Made by a program: the position numbers and the translations under genes
In this document: in pieces, positions 8,042 to 16,537 of the stretch
How positions within the stretch are numbered: position 1 is the first letter of the stretch
Layout of the letters: each line of letters opens with the position of its first letter
Notes under the pieces: generated by a model
Database searches by the model: none
Seen by the model: only the letters and a program-made list of their open reading frames with translations
Told to the model about the DNA's origin: nothing
Assembly (NCBI RefSeq): GCF_019392335.1
Contig: NZ_JAHXRQ010000007.1
Location: forward strand, 147,470-211,469
DNA: 64,000 bases
Direction of reading: 5' to 3'
From: Mameliella sp. CS4
GTDB lineage: Bacteria; Pseudomonadota; Alphaproteobacteria; Rhodobacterales; Rhodobacteraceae

Positions 8042-8089
8042 AAAATCCTTGCCTGTCGACATGGCTTTGGTTAGCTTGCCCTCACGGGA

Positions 8090-8099
8090 TGGTATACCA
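8090..8099. promoter_or_regulatory. GntR-type operator TGGTATACCA (site 3)
   Basis: Perfect palindrome extended to GGATGGTATACCATCC (16 bp, fully symmetrical). Its centre is about 69 bases upstream of the dctP start, in the region shared with the divergent gntR gene. Confidence 0.8.
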
Positions 8100-8163
8100 T
8101 CCGGGGACGGGGTCCGACCCCGATAACCATCGGCGGGGGGGAGCCCGCCACAGGGAGGAACAA

Positions 8164-9174
8164 ATGAAAAAGATCCTGACGACGGCCGCGGCCGTTGCCA
8201 TTGCTGCATCCGCGGCCAGCGCGCAGGACGTGACCCTGCGCATCCAGACACACTATGCGTCCGAGCACCCCTCGGGTGTTCTGGCAGCGCAGTTCGCGGA
8301 TGACGTGCAGGTGATGTCCGGCGGCGAAATCGCCATCGAGATGTTCTACAGCTCGTCCGTCGTGGCCACGACCGAAACCTTCGACGCCGCCATCAACGGC
8401 ATCCTCGACTGCGACATGACCGGCGGCGCATACCAGACCGGCAAGAACCCGGCGTTCCAGTTCGTCGGCGACATCATGGGCGGCTACGACACCCCGTGGC
8501 AGCAGATCTCGTGGCTGTATTACGGCGGTGGCTACGATGCCGCGCAAGAGCTCTACAATGCGCAGGGCATGCAGCTGATCGGCTGGTGGCTGTATGGCCA
8601 GGAATCGCTCTCGTCCTCCAAGCCGCTGGCCGGCCCGGACGACCTGAAGGGCTGGAAGTTCCGGTCGCCCCCGGGCCTGGAAACCGAGATCTTCACCGAG
8701 CTGGGCGCCACGCCCATCGTGATGGATTTCACCGAGATCTTCACCGCGCTGGAAACCGGCATCATCGACGGTGCCGATGCCTCGGGTCTCTACAACAACG
8801 TGGGTCTGGGTCTGTACGACATCGTCAGCCATGCCACCTACCCCGGCTTCCACTCGATGCCGTCGGACCACCTGGCCTGCAACCAGGCCGTCTGGGACGG
8901 GCTGAGCGAACAGCATCAGCGCATCATCGACACCGCGATGCAGAAACTGACCCTGCACACCGCCCTGTCGAACGAGAAGAAGAACGCCGAAGCCGCGGCA
9001 GAGCTGCAGGCCAAGGGCGTGACGCTGCACAACTGGTCGGCCAAGGACCGTGCGGACTTCCGCAAGGCGGCGCAGACTGCCTGGGACCGCTGGGCCGAAA
9101 AGACCCCCGAAGCGGCCGCCCTGGTGAAAAGCCACCGCGAGTACCTGACGGCACTTGGCCTGATCGCCGAGTGA
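8164..9174 (+). CDS. dctP: TRAP transporter substrate-binding protein (DctP family)
   Basis: A 336-residue periplasmic binding protein with a Sec signal peptide (residues 1-20, cut after ASA before QDV). The W-K-F-R segment followed by PPGLETEIFTELG carries the conserved arginine that salt-bridges the carboxylate of the ligand in this family, so the ligand is probably an organic acid such as a sugar acid or keto acid. The ATG at 8164 has a strong AGGGAGGAA ribosome-binding site. It is the first gene of a probable operon with the membrane subunits and sugar-acid enzymes. A terminator-like hairpin after it should make it more abundant than the membrane subunits. The two operators upstream point to GntR control. 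Confidence 0.93.
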   Translation: MKKILTTAAAVAIAASAASAQDVTLRIQTHYASEHPSGVLAAQFADDVQVMSGGEIAIEMFYSSSVVATTETFDAAINGILDCDMTGGAYQTGKNPAFQFVGDIMGGYDTPWQQISWLYYGGGYDAAQELYNAQGMQLIGWWLYGQESLSSSKPLAGPDDLKGWKFRSPPGLETEIFTELGATPIVMDFTEIFTALETGIIDGADASGLYNNVGLGLYDIVSHATYPGFHSMPSDHLACNQAVWDGLSEQHQRIIDTAMQKLTLHTALSNEKKNAEAAAELQAKGVTLHNWSAKDRADFRKAAQTAWDRWAEKTPEAAALVKSHREYLTALGLIAE

Positions 9175-9202
9175 TCGCCGGGCTGACCGCCTCGTGACAT
9201 CG

Positions 9203-9233
9203 CGGCGAGCCTTTCGCAAGGCTCGCCGTTTTC
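9203..9233 (+). terminator. Hairpin between dctP and dctQ
   Basis: An 11-bp perfect stem (CGGCGAGCCTT / AAGGCTCGCCG) with loop TCGC is followed by TTTTCGT. It lies in the 157-base gap after dctP. It probably acts as a partial terminator or 3'-end stabiliser, giving excess binding protein over transporter, a common arrangement. Confidence 0.75.
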
Positions 9234-9331
9234 GTCTCTGGACCATGCGCCCGACCACGGGACGCGGACCGGCCCAGGGAACCGCACGGGCGGCAGGCCA
9301 ACTGCCACTCTTCAATACGGGGTGACCGCGC

Positions 9332-10147
9332 ATGCAACAGGACAGCGTCTGGCTGGGACCGCTCAGGAAGCCGGTTCAAATGGCCATGATCGGGTTTTCG
9401 GGCCTGACCATCGCTCTCTTCATCTTTCTCGTCTTCAACCAGTTCATGTCGCCCGATGCCATCGGCATGCACGACATGATCCGCCCGCAGGGCAAACCCA
9501 TCGTCTTGGTGACACTGGTCAGCCTGGCGCTTGCGCTGCTTTTCGCCGCGCTGTTCCTCAGCGATGACAAGGGCACGATCGAAGTCGACCGCACAGGCCC
9601 CTTCGACATCCTCTCGCTGGTCTGCGCCCGACTGGCCATGATGTCGATCGCCTATATCGTGATCGTCATGTTCTACGAGGTCGTGTCGCGCTACGTCTTC
9701 ACCCAGCCGACCATGTGGGCCAATGAACTGTCGCTCTGGATCGCCAGCTTCCTGTTCCTGCTGGCCGGGCTCTACGCGATGCAACAGCGCAGCCACATCC
9801 GCATCTACGTCATCTACGACATGATGCCCCGCTGGATGCAGAAGGCCTCGGACTGCGTTTCGGTCTTCCTGATCTGGCTCTTCACCTTCTGCCTCGTCTG
9901 GGGCGGCTACAACGACGCCATGCGCCGGATGCTGCGGATGGAGACCTTTGGCACCGCCTGGGATCCGCCGATCCCCGGCACCGTGAAACCCGCCATCCTG
10001 ATCATCATCGTGCTGGTCGCCATCCAGGCCCTGTCGAACCTGATCGCCGACTGGAACAAGGCACCCGAACACCACAACCCGGCCGACGAGATCGACGAGC
10101 ACGAGATCGAGGCCCTGCGCCGCACCCTGGAAGAGGACAAGAAGTAA
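9332..10147 (+). CDS. dctQ: TRAP transporter small membrane subunit (DctQ family)
   Basis: The 271-residue protein has the four-helix DctQ core (about residues 90-245), including the VSRYVFTQPTMWANELS segment typical of the family. It is longer than usual (about 160-200): two extra hydrophobic segments occupy residues about 18-75, and a charged C-terminal tail follows the core. The ATG at 9332 follows a GGGGTGA sequence. The stop codon overlaps the dctM start (TAATG at 10145-10149), so the two membrane subunits are translationally coupled. Confidence 0.9.
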   Translation: MQQDSVWLGPLRKPVQMAMIGFSGLTIALFIFLVFNQFMSPDAIGMHDMIRPQGKPIVLVTLVSLALALLFAALFLSDDKGTIEVDRTGPFDILSLVCARLAMMSIAYIVIVMFYEVVSRYVFTQPTMWANELSLWIASFLFLLAGLYAMQQRSHIRIYVIYDMMPRWMQKASDCVSVFLIWLFTFCLVWGGYNDAMRRMLRMETFGTAWDPPIPGTVKPAILIIIVLVAIQALSNLIADWNKAPEHHNPADEIDEHEIEALRRTLEEDKK

Positions 10148-11742
10148 TGGTCGACATCGGCACCCTCTCCCTGATCCTTCTGCTGGCGATGTTCGCGCTG
10201 CTGGCCATCGGGATGCCCCTGGGCTTTGCCTCGGCCTTCCTCGCGGTGGTCACGCTGGTCCTGAAATTCGACGTCGATATCCTGTTCCGCACCTGGGGAC
10301 AGGGCCCGCTCAGCGTGCTGGGCCAGGCCGTCTACCGACAGATGACGAACTACGTGCTGATATCAGTACCACTCTTCATCTTCATGGCCGCGCTGCTGGA
10401 ACGATCCGGCATCGCGCGCGACATGTATTCCTCGCTGAACGTCTGGCTCAGCCGGGTGCGCGGCGGCATCGCCATCGTGACCTCCGTCATGGCCGTCATC
10501 ATGGCCGCCATGTCCGGTATCATCGGCGGCGAGGTTGTCCTCTTGGGCCTGATCGCCCTGCCCCAGATGCTGCGGCTGGGCTACAACCAGAATCTTGCCA
10601 TCGGCACGATCTGCGCCTCCGGAAGCCTCGGCACCATGATCCCGCCCTCGATCGTTCTGATCTTCTACGGGCTGGTGACCGAAACCTCGATCAAGGCGCT
10701 GTTCACCGCCTCCTTCCTGCCCGGCTTCATGCTGGCGTCCTTCTTCATCATCTACATCATCGTGACGACGCAGCTTTCGCCCGAAAAGGCGCCGCTGCCG
10801 CCCGAGGACCCGGACGCGCCGAAAGGGGGCGAAAAGGGACTGATGTTCCTTGGGTTCATATCCCGTTTCGGCATCTGGATCACCGGTGTGCTGATCCTGC
10901 GCGCGCTCTTCTTCACCGTGACCGGAGCCAACGAGATCCTCGAAGGGGTCGATCCGATCCTGCTGGGCATGGTTTCGGACATTCCCTGGCTGGTAGGCGC
11001 GCTGGTGCTCTTTGCCGTGATCGTCTTCTTCGTGGTCGGACGCGAACGCACCGCCGCGGGCTGGGAAATGGGCAAGGGCCTGATCGCCCCCATCGTCGTC
11101 ATCGGCGTTGTCCTGGGGTCGATCTACGGTGGCATCACCGGCATCACCGAGGCGGCCGGCATGGGCGCGGTGGCGGTCTTCGTCATCGGCCTGATCCGGC
11201 GCGAAATGACCTGGGACATCGTCTATGACAGCCTGATGCGCACGCTGAAATCCACCGGCACGATCATCTGGGTGACCATCGGCGCCGCGGCGCTGGCCGC
11301 CGCCTACACGCTGGCGGGCGGTCCGCAATATGTCGCCAACATGATCGTTGGCGCCGACATGCCTACCATGACCGTGATCCTCGTCATGATGCTGATCTTT
11401 CTCATCATGGGGATGTTCATGGACTGGGTCGGTATCGTGCTGCTGGTCATGCCGGTCTTCCTGCCCATCGTCGTCCGCCTGCCGGCGGAAGAGATCGGCT
11501 GGTTCGCCCATGTGGATGCGCGCTATGTGCCGATCTGGTTCGGCGTGGTCTTCTGCATGAACATGCAGGTGAGCTTCCTTTCGCCCCCCTTCGGACCCGC
11601 CGCCTTCTACCTGAAATCGGTGGCCCCGGCGCATATCTCGCTCACCGACATCTTCCGCGGCTTCCTGCCCTTCATCGCGCTGCAGCTTTGCGCGCTGGCG
11701 GTGCTCCTGGCCTGGCCGCCCATCGTCACGATCTTCCTGTGA
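10147..11742 (+). CDS. dctM: TRAP transporter large permease subunit (DctM family)
   Basis: A 531-residue polytopic membrane protein, the sodium-driven transport subunit of the TRAP system. It has about 12 hydrophobic segments and the family motifs IPLFIFMA-like (SVPLFIFMAALLERSG), GSLGTMIPPSI (about 157-167) and GMFMDWVGIVLLVMPVFLP near residue 420. A longer hydrophilic loop with PPEDPDAPKGGEK occupies residues about 215-235. This makes it larger than the usual 425-residue form, as in the subgroup with extended loops. Its start overlaps the dctQ stop by one base. Genes for sugar-acid enzymes follow. Confidence 0.93.
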   Translation: MVDIGTLSLILLLAMFALLAIGMPLGFASAFLAVVTLVLKFDVDILFRTWGQGPLSVLGQAVYRQMTNYVLISVPLFIFMAALLERSGIARDMYSSLNVWLSRVRGGIAIVTSVMAVIMAAMSGIIGGEVVLLGLIALPQMLRLGYNQNLAIGTICASGSLGTMIPPSIVLIFYGLVTETSIKALFTASFLPGFMLASFFIIYIIVTTQLSPEKAPLPPEDPDAPKGGEKGLMFLGFISRFGIWITGVLILRALFFTVTGANEILEGVDPILLGMVSDIPWLVGALVLFAVIVFFVVGRERTAAGWEMGKGLIAPIVVIGVVLGSIYGGITGITEAAGMGAVAVFVIGLIRREMTWDIVYDSLMRTLKSTGTIIWVTIGAAALAAAYTLAGGPQYVANMIVGADMPTMTVILVMMLIFLIMGMFMDWVGIVLLVMPVFLPIVVRLPAEEIGWFAHVDARYVPIWFGVVFCMNMQVSFLSPPFGPAAFYLKSVAPAHISLTDIFRGFLPFIALQLCALAVLLAWPPIVTIFL

Positions 11743-11795
11743 CCCCGGACCGGACCGAGGCCCCCGCGCCCCGGTCCGGTCTCCTTGCGACCCCC

Positions 11796-11870
11796 GGGCT
11801 TCTTCTTGGCGAAAATACCCCGGGGGGCCGCGGCCCTGCCGCGGCGGGGGCAAAGCCCCCTCCCGCCCCG
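11796..11870 (-). repeat. Family A palindromic repeat
   Basis: On the minus strand, GGGGGCTTTGCCCCC is followed by an inverted repeat around GCCGCGG, then CCGGGGTATTTTCGCCAAGAAGAAGCC. It lies between dctM and the PhyH gene and may separate the transporter from the downstream genes. Confidence 0.7.
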
Positions 11871-11887
11871 GAGCGAAAGGACAGCCC

Positions 11888-12838
11888 ATGCCGCTGATGT
11901 TGACCCAGGACCAGATCGCGCAGTTCGACACCCAAGGATTTCTCGTGGTCGAGGACGTCCTGACCCAGGACCGGCTGTCGGCGGTAAAGGCGGAATATGC
12001 CGCGCTGCTGGATGCGCTCTATGCCCTCTGGCAGGACGAGGGCCGCGTGCCTCCCGCCCAAGGGATGGACTTCTGGCAGAAACTGCTGACCTCCTACAGT
12101 GCGGGCTGCGACTGGTTCCAGCCGATGGATATCTCCCTGCCCGGGGGCGAGATTGCTGCTGATACGCCGTTTCACTTCGGCCCTGCCGTCTTCGACATGC
12201 TGACCGACACCCGCCTGCTGGACATGGTCGAGGACCTGATCGGCCCCGAGCTGACCTCGAACCCGATCCAGCACGTCCGGCTGAAGCCCCCCGCCACCCA
12301 CCTGCACGCGGACGAGCCGCGCGCCCATGTCACCGCGACCGCCTGGCACCAGGACCGCGCCGTGGCCCATGAAGAGGGTGACGAGACCCGCATGGTCACC
12401 GTCTGGCTGGCGATCTCGGACGCGACCGAGGAAAACGGCTGCCTTCAGGTGGTGCCGGGCAAGCCGCGGATGTACCCGCATTGCCCGCAGAAACAGACCG
12501 CCATCGCGCCGGGCTACCTGGACGAGGACAAGGCCCTGGCCCTGCCGGTCAAGGCGGGCGGCGCGGTGCTCTTCCATCCGCTGACGCCCCATGCCTCGCT
12601 GGAAAACCGCAGCAGTGATTTCCGCTGGAGCTTTGACATCCGCTACAATGTCACCGGCCAACCCACGGGCCGCGCCCATTTCCCCGCCTTCATCGCCCGC
12701 TCGCGCAGCGCCCCCGAAGCCGAGTTGCGCGACTGGAAGAAGTGGAAGACCATGTGGGAAGAGGCCCGCGCCCGCCTGGCGCCGGAACCGCATATCCCCA
12801 TTCACCGCTGGTCGGGCGACAGCCCGGTCTGCGCCTGA
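11888..12838 (+). CDS. Phytanoyl-CoA dioxygenase (PhyH)-family Fe(II)/2-oxoglutarate oxygenase
   Basis: The 316-residue protein has the double-stranded beta-helix fold of PhyH oxygenases. The iron ligands are visible as WHQDRAVAHEE (H-x-D near residue 157) and the distal histidine in FHPLTPHASLEN (about 238); the arginine of SSDFRWSFDIRY can bind 2-oxoglutarate. Such enzymes hydroxylate small organic substrates; the EctD signature of ectoine hydroxylase is not present. It lies between the TRAP permease and an altronate-dehydratase-type enzyme, so the imported compound or its derivative is the likely substrate. The ATG at 11888 follows a GGAGCGAAAGGAC ribosome-binding region. Confidence 0.88.
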   Translation: MPLMLTQDQIAQFDTQGFLVVEDVLTQDRLSAVKAEYAALLDALYALWQDEGRVPPAQGMDFWQKLLTSYSAGCDWFQPMDISLPGGEIAADTPFHFGPAVFDMLTDTRLLDMVEDLIGPELTSNPIQHVRLKPPATHLHADEPRAHVTATAWHQDRAVAHEEGDETRMVTVWLAISDATEENGCLQVVPGKPRMYPHCPQKQTAIAPGYLDEDKALALPVKAGGAVLFHPLTPHASLENRSSDFRWSFDIRYNVTGQPTGRAHFPAFIARSRSAPEAELRDWKKWKTMWEEARARLAPEPHIPIHRWSGDSPVCA

Positions 12839-12852
12839 CACCCCCAGCCCCC

Positions 12853-12910
12853 TGTCCCGGCCCCCGCGCCGGGACCTCGCGACCCAAGGCCCCGGCACCG
12901 GGGCAGGACC
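12853..12910. repeat. Family B GC-rich inverted repeat
   Basis: GTCCCGGC...GCCGGGAC forms a hairpin around CCCCGC, followed by a second one in CCCCGGCACCGGGG. A related copy lies at 31371-31433. It fills most of the gap between the PhyH gene and uxaA-like gene. Confidence 0.6.
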
Positions 12911-12930
12911 AAAGCCGCCAAGAGATCGAG

Positions 12931-14427
12931 ATGAACAAGACAGTCCGCCTTTCCGACGCCGACAATGTCGTCACCGCCGTCACCCCGCTGGAAATCGGCC
13001 AGGAGGGGGCGCGCCAGCTGATCCCGCGCGGGCACAAGATGGCGACCCAGGCGATCCCCCAGGGGGCGCCGGTCATCAAATACGCGCAGGTGATCGGATA
13101 TGCCGCCGAGGACATCGCCCCGGGCGCCCATGTGCACACCCACAACCTCGAATTTCGCAACGTCGACACCGAATACGAATATGCGACGAACATTCGCCCC
13201 GCCGCCCCGGCCGCGACGCCCGACAGCTTCATGGGCTACCGCCGCGCCACCGGCCGGGTCGGCACGCGCAATTACATCGCCGTACTCACATCCGTGAACT
13301 GCTCGGCCACTGCCGCGCGTAAGATCGCGGCGCATTTCACCGACGAGAAACTGGCCGATTATCCCAATGTCGATGGCGTGGTGGCCTTTGTCCACGGCAC
13401 CGGCTGCGGCATGGCGGGCCAGGGCTCCGAAGGGTTCGAGGCGTTGCAGCGGGTCATGTGGGGCTATGCGCGCAATCCCAACGTGGGCGGCGTGCTGATG
13501 GCCGGGCTGGGGTGCGAGATGAACCAGATCGACTGGCTGGTCGAGGCCTATGGCCTGAAACCCGGCCCGCTGTTCCAGTCGATGAACATCCAGGACGTGG
13601 GCGGGCTGCGCAAGTGCGTGGACCTGGGCATCCAGAAGATCGAAAAAATGCTGCCCCTGGTGAACGAGGCGCAGCGCAGCGAATGCCCCGCCTCCGAGCT
13701 GATGGTCGCCCTGCAATGCGGCGGCTCGGACGCCTGGTCGGGGATCACCGCCAACCCCGCCGTCGGTTACGCCTGCGACCTCCTGGTGGCGCAGGGCGGC
13801 ACTGGCGTTCTGGCCGAAACGCCCGAGATCTACGGCGCCGAACACCTGCTGACCGCCCGCGCCGTGGACCGCGCCACCGGCGAGAAACTGGTCGACCTGA
13901 TCCGCTGGTGGGAGGATTACACCGCCCGGAACAAGGGCTCGATGGACAACAATCCCTCGCCCGGCAACAAGAAGGGCGGGCTGACCACGATCCTCGAAAA
14001 GTCGCTGGGCGCGGCCGCCAAGGGCGGCACAACGCCCCTGACCGGCGTCTACAAATACGCCGAACCGGTGACCGCCAAGGGCTTCACCTTCATGGACAGC
14101 CCCGGTTACGACCCGGCCAGCGTCACGGGACAAATCGCAAGCGGCTGCAATCTCGTCTGTTTCACCACCGGGCGCGGATCGGCTTTCGGCGCGAAGCCCA
14201 GCCCCTCGATGAAGGTCGCCACCAACACCGAGATGTACACCCGCATGACCGAGGACATGGACGTGAACGCCGGCACCATCCTGACCGAGGGCAAATCGGT
14301 CGAGGAGGTGGGCCGTGAGATCTACCGGATGTGGTTGCGGATGGCCTCCGGCGAACAGACCAAGTCAGAGGCGCAGGGCCTGGGCGATTACGAATTCGTG
14401 CCCTGGCAAATCGGGGCGGTGATGTGA
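12931..14427 (+). CDS. UxaA-family sugar-acid dehydratase (altronate/galactarate dehydratase type)
   Basis: The 498-residue product has the full-length UxaA/GarD architecture: an N-terminal SAF domain (about 15-90, ending in the HVHTHNLEF segment) followed by the catalytic domain with conserved histidines and cysteines (HGTGCGMAGQG, QCGGSDAWSG, SGCNLVCFTTGRGSAFG). The family dehydrates sugar acids to 2-keto-3-deoxy acids with iron. E. coli UxaA is about the same length, but the substrate cannot be fixed: altronate, fuconate and related acids are candidates. The ATG at 12931 follows AAGAGATCGAG. The 2-keto-3-deoxy product could feed the SDR at 15568, the FAH hydrolase at 6390 or the PfkB kinase at 26830. 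Confidence 0.87.
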   Translation: MNKTVRLSDADNVVTAVTPLEIGQEGARQLIPRGHKMATQAIPQGAPVIKYAQVIGYAAEDIAPGAHVHTHNLEFRNVDTEYEYATNIRPAAPAATPDSFMGYRRATGRVGTRNYIAVLTSVNCSATAARKIAAHFTDEKLADYPNVDGVVAFVHGTGCGMAGQGSEGFEALQRVMWGYARNPNVGGVLMAGLGCEMNQIDWLVEAYGLKPGPLFQSMNIQDVGGLRKCVDLGIQKIEKMLPLVNEAQRSECPASELMVALQCGGSDAWSGITANPAVGYACDLLVAQGGTGVLAETPEIYGAEHLLTARAVDRATGEKLVDLIRWWEDYTARNKGSMDNNPSPGNKKGGLTTILEKSLGAAAKGGTTPLTGVYKYAEPVTAKGFTFMDSPGYDPASVTGQIASGCNLVCFTTGRGSAFGAKPSPSMKVATNTEMYTRMTEDMDVNAGTILTEGKSVEEVGREIYRMWLRMASGEQTKSEAQGLGDYEFVPWQIGAVM

Positions 14428-14428
14428 T

Positions 14429-14479
14429 GGGCAAGCCTTTTCCAAAAGGCTTGAAAGCGATTTCCAAATCGCTTTGCCC
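14429..14479. terminator. Paired hairpins with an outer stem (three-way-junction-like)
   Basis: Two perfect hairpins, AAGCCTTTT/AAAAGGCTT (14433-14452) and AAAGCGATTT/AAATCGCTTT (14454-14475), sit inside an outer pairing GGGCAA/TTGCCC (14429-14434 with 14474-14479). It lies between uxaA-like and Gfo/Idh/MocA genes that run the same way, so it may be an attenuator or processing site. The design recalls the hairpin cluster at 6310-6379. Confidence 0.55.
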
Positions 14480-14500
14480 GCGCAAGCGGAGAGGTTCCGC

Positions 14501-15571
14501 GTGAGTGTCCCCCTCCCCCTCTGCATCATCGGCGCCGGCTCCATCGGGCGCCGCCATATCGAGGTGGCCAGCGCCTCGCCCACCGTACGGATCACGGCCA
14601 TCGTGGATCCGGATCCGGCCACACGCGCGGCGCTCACCGCCGAGGGCCTGCCCGCCGTCGCCATGGTCGAGGACGCCCCCGCAGAGACACGCGCCTGCGT
14701 CATTGCCACGCCGACGCCGGATCACTGCCCGTCGACCCTCGCCGCGCTGGAGCGGGGCTGGGCGGTGCTGGTGGAAAAGCCCATCGCCGACACGCTCGAC
14801 AACGCGCGGCTCATGGCAGAGACGGCCGCCGCAAAGGGCCTGCCGCTGATCGTCGGCCACCACCGCCGCTGCCATCCCTTCGTCATGGCCACCCGCGCCG
14901 CCCTGCCAGAAATCGGGCAACTGGTCGGGCTGCAGGGCCTGTGGTCGCTGCGCAAACATGACACCTACTATGACGTGCCCTGGCGCCGCCTGCCCGGCGC
15001 CGGCCCCCTGGCCACCAACCTCAGCCATGAGATCGACCTGCTGAACGTCTTTGCCGGCCTACCGGTCGAGGTCACGGCGCTGACCTCCAACACCACGCGC
15101 GGCCATGTGATCGAGGACACCGCCGCCCTGGCCTTCCGCTTCGACAGCGGCGCGCTGGGGTCTTTCCTGATTTCCGACGCGGGCGCATCGCCCTGGTCCT
15201 TCGAGGCCGCCAGCGCCGAAAACCCGGCCATCGCCGCCAGCGGCGAAGACTACATCCGCATCACCGGGACGCTGGGCGCGCTTTCCTTTCCGTCGCTCAC
15301 CCGCTGGGGCGCCTCCGGCCCGGGAGAGGTGGAATGGTCGAAACCGCTCAAACGCTTTGACCCGCCGAGATTCGACAAGGTCGACCCGTTGCTGGTTCAG
15401 ATCGACCGCTTCGCGGCCTTCCTCGAGATCGGCAGCGACGACATCCTCTGCCAGCCCCGGGACGGCATCGCCGCCCTGGAAATGACACTGGCCACCGCCC
15501 TTTCCGGACAGAGGCACCACCCCGTGAAACACGGCGAGGTGCCCGGAGATTTCACAGGAGTTCTGACATGA
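14501..15571 (+). CDS. Gfo/Idh/MocA-family oxidoreductase
   Basis: The 356-residue protein has an N-terminal Rossmann fold with CIIGAGSIGRRH (about 9-20), the VEKPIAD motif with the catalytic lysine (about 95) and the NLSHEIDLL segment with the catalytic histidine (about 175), followed by the alpha/beta substrate domain. The family oxidises sugars, inositols or related polyols with NAD(P). I chose the GTG at 14501 because a GCGGAGAGG ribosome-binding site lies six bases upstream; an ATG nine codons earlier lacks one. Its last codon overlaps the next SDR start (ATGA). Confidence 0.87.
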   Translation: MSVPLPLCIIGAGSIGRRHIEVASASPTVRITAIVDPDPATRAALTAEGLPAVAMVEDAPAETRACVIATPTPDHCPSTLAALERGWAVLVEKPIADTLDNARLMAETAAAKGLPLIVGHHRRCHPFVMATRAALPEIGQLVGLQGLWSLRKHDTYYDVPWRRLPGAGPLATNLSHEIDLLNVFAGLPVEVTALTSNTTRGHVIEDTAALAFRFDSGALGSFLISDAGASPWSFEAASAENPAIAASGEDYIRITGTLGALSFPSLTRWGASGPGEVEWSKPLKRFDPPRFDKVDPLLVQIDRFAAFLEIGSDDILCQPRDGIAALEMTLATALSGQRHHPVKHGEVPGDFTGVLT

Positions 15572-16290
15572 GACTAGCCGGCAAACGTGCCTTCATCACC
15601 GCTGCGGGCCAGGGTATCGGCCGCGCCATCGCCGAGGGCTATGCCCGCGAGGGCGCCGACGTGACCGCGACCGACCTCAACCCCGACCTGCTGGAGGGTC
15701 TGAGCGGCACCACCTTCGCGCTGGACGTGACCGACAAACCGGTGCTGACCCGCGCCATCGAAACCGCGCAGCCCGATATCCTGGTCAACTGTGCGGGCTT
15801 CGTGCACGCGGGCTCCCTGCTCGAGGCGACGGACGAGGATTTCGACTTCGCCATGATGCTGAACGTCCGGTCGCAGTTCCATTCCATGCAGGCCGCCCTG
15901 CCCGGCATGATCGAGCGCGGCGGCGGCGCCATCGTCAACATCGCCTCTATCGCCGGGTCCATCGTGGCCGCGCCCAACCGCTGCATCTATGGCACCTCCA
16001 AGGCGGCGGTCATCGGCCTGACAAAATCCGTGGCGCTGGACTATGTCACCAAAGGCATCCGCGTGAACTGCATCTGTCCCGGCACCGTCGACAGTCCCTC
16101 TTTGCACGACCGGCTGCGGGCGATGGGCGACTACGAGGAAGCGCGCAAGGCGTTCAACGCCCGTCAGCCCATGGGCCGCATCGGCACGCCCGAAGAGATC
16201 GCGCATCTGGCGATCTACCTCGGCTCGGACGAAAGCGCCTTTACCACCGGCCAGGCCCATGTGATCGACGGCGGCTGGGCGGTTGGCTAA
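15568..16290 (+). CDS. SDR-family dehydrogenase, BDH2/2-keto-3-deoxy-fuconate dehydrogenase-like
   Basis: A 240-residue classical SDR with TAAGQGIGRA (about 11-20), NCAG, the IASIAGS serine segment and YGTSK (about 145). The overall pattern, including NRCIYGTSKAAVIGLTKSV and the ICPGTVDSPSLHDR segment, closely resembles human BDH2 and the bacterial 2-keto-3-deoxy-L-fuconate 4-dehydrogenases. If that holds, it would oxidise a 2-keto-3-deoxy sugar acid made by the dehydratase two genes upstream, and the FAH-family enzyme at 6390 would split the product. The start overlaps the preceding stop (ATGA) and has a CAGGAG ribosome-binding site. Confidence 0.88.
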   Translation: MRLAGKRAFITAAGQGIGRAIAEGYAREGADVTATDLNPDLLEGLSGTTFALDVTDKPVLTRAIETAQPDILVNCAGFVHAGSLLEATDEDFDFAMMLNVRSQFHSMQAALPGMIERGGGAIVNIASIAGSIVAAPNRCIYGTSKAAVIGLTKSVALDYVTKGIRVNCICPGTVDSPSLHDRLRAMGDYEEARKAFNARQPMGRIGTPEEIAHLAIYLGSDESAFTTGQAHVIDGGWAVG

Positions 16291-16312
16291 ATGCCGATCC
16301 GCCGGAGGCGGC

Positions 16313-16333
16313 AACCTCTCCAGTGGAGAGGTT
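16313..16333. terminator. Short hairpin after the SDR gene
   Basis: AACCTCTC and GAGAGGTT pair perfectly around CAGTG, 22 bases after the SDR stop. There is no T-run, so it may mark the 3' end rather than act as a strong terminator. Confidence 0.45.
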
Positions 16334-16373
16334 GAGGCGTGAACGGGCAGAGCCCCGGCCCGAACGGAGCGCC

Positions 16374-16395
16374 GTAGGGCGGGGTTCACCCCGCC
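16374..16395. repeat. Short palindromic repeat, GTAGGGCGGGG type
   Basis: GTAGGGCGGGG, loop TTCA, CCCCGCC. Second of three near-identical copies (2161-2183 and 33201-33222). Confidence 0.7.
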
Positions 16396-16480
16396 GCTCC
16401 CGATCCCCGCCGCAACGCGACAAGTCCTGACGAAAGGCAAATATTTCCTGTAACTTCTTGATGTTGTTGCGTCATCCTCC

Positions 16481-16496
16481 TGTCCACGCGTGGACA
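16481..16496. promoter_or_regulatory. 16-bp perfect palindrome upstream of the EamA transporter
   Basis: TGTCCACGCGTGGACA is fully self-complementary and ends 41 bases before the chosen start of the transporter gene. It differs from the TGGTATACCA operator, so it may bind another regulator. An ATG inside it (16490) is in frame with the transporter but unlikely to be its start. Confidence 0.5.
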
Positions 16497-16537
16497 CCCC
16501 CATTGACGCCACCCCGTCCAGGTCCCAAGAACGCACC

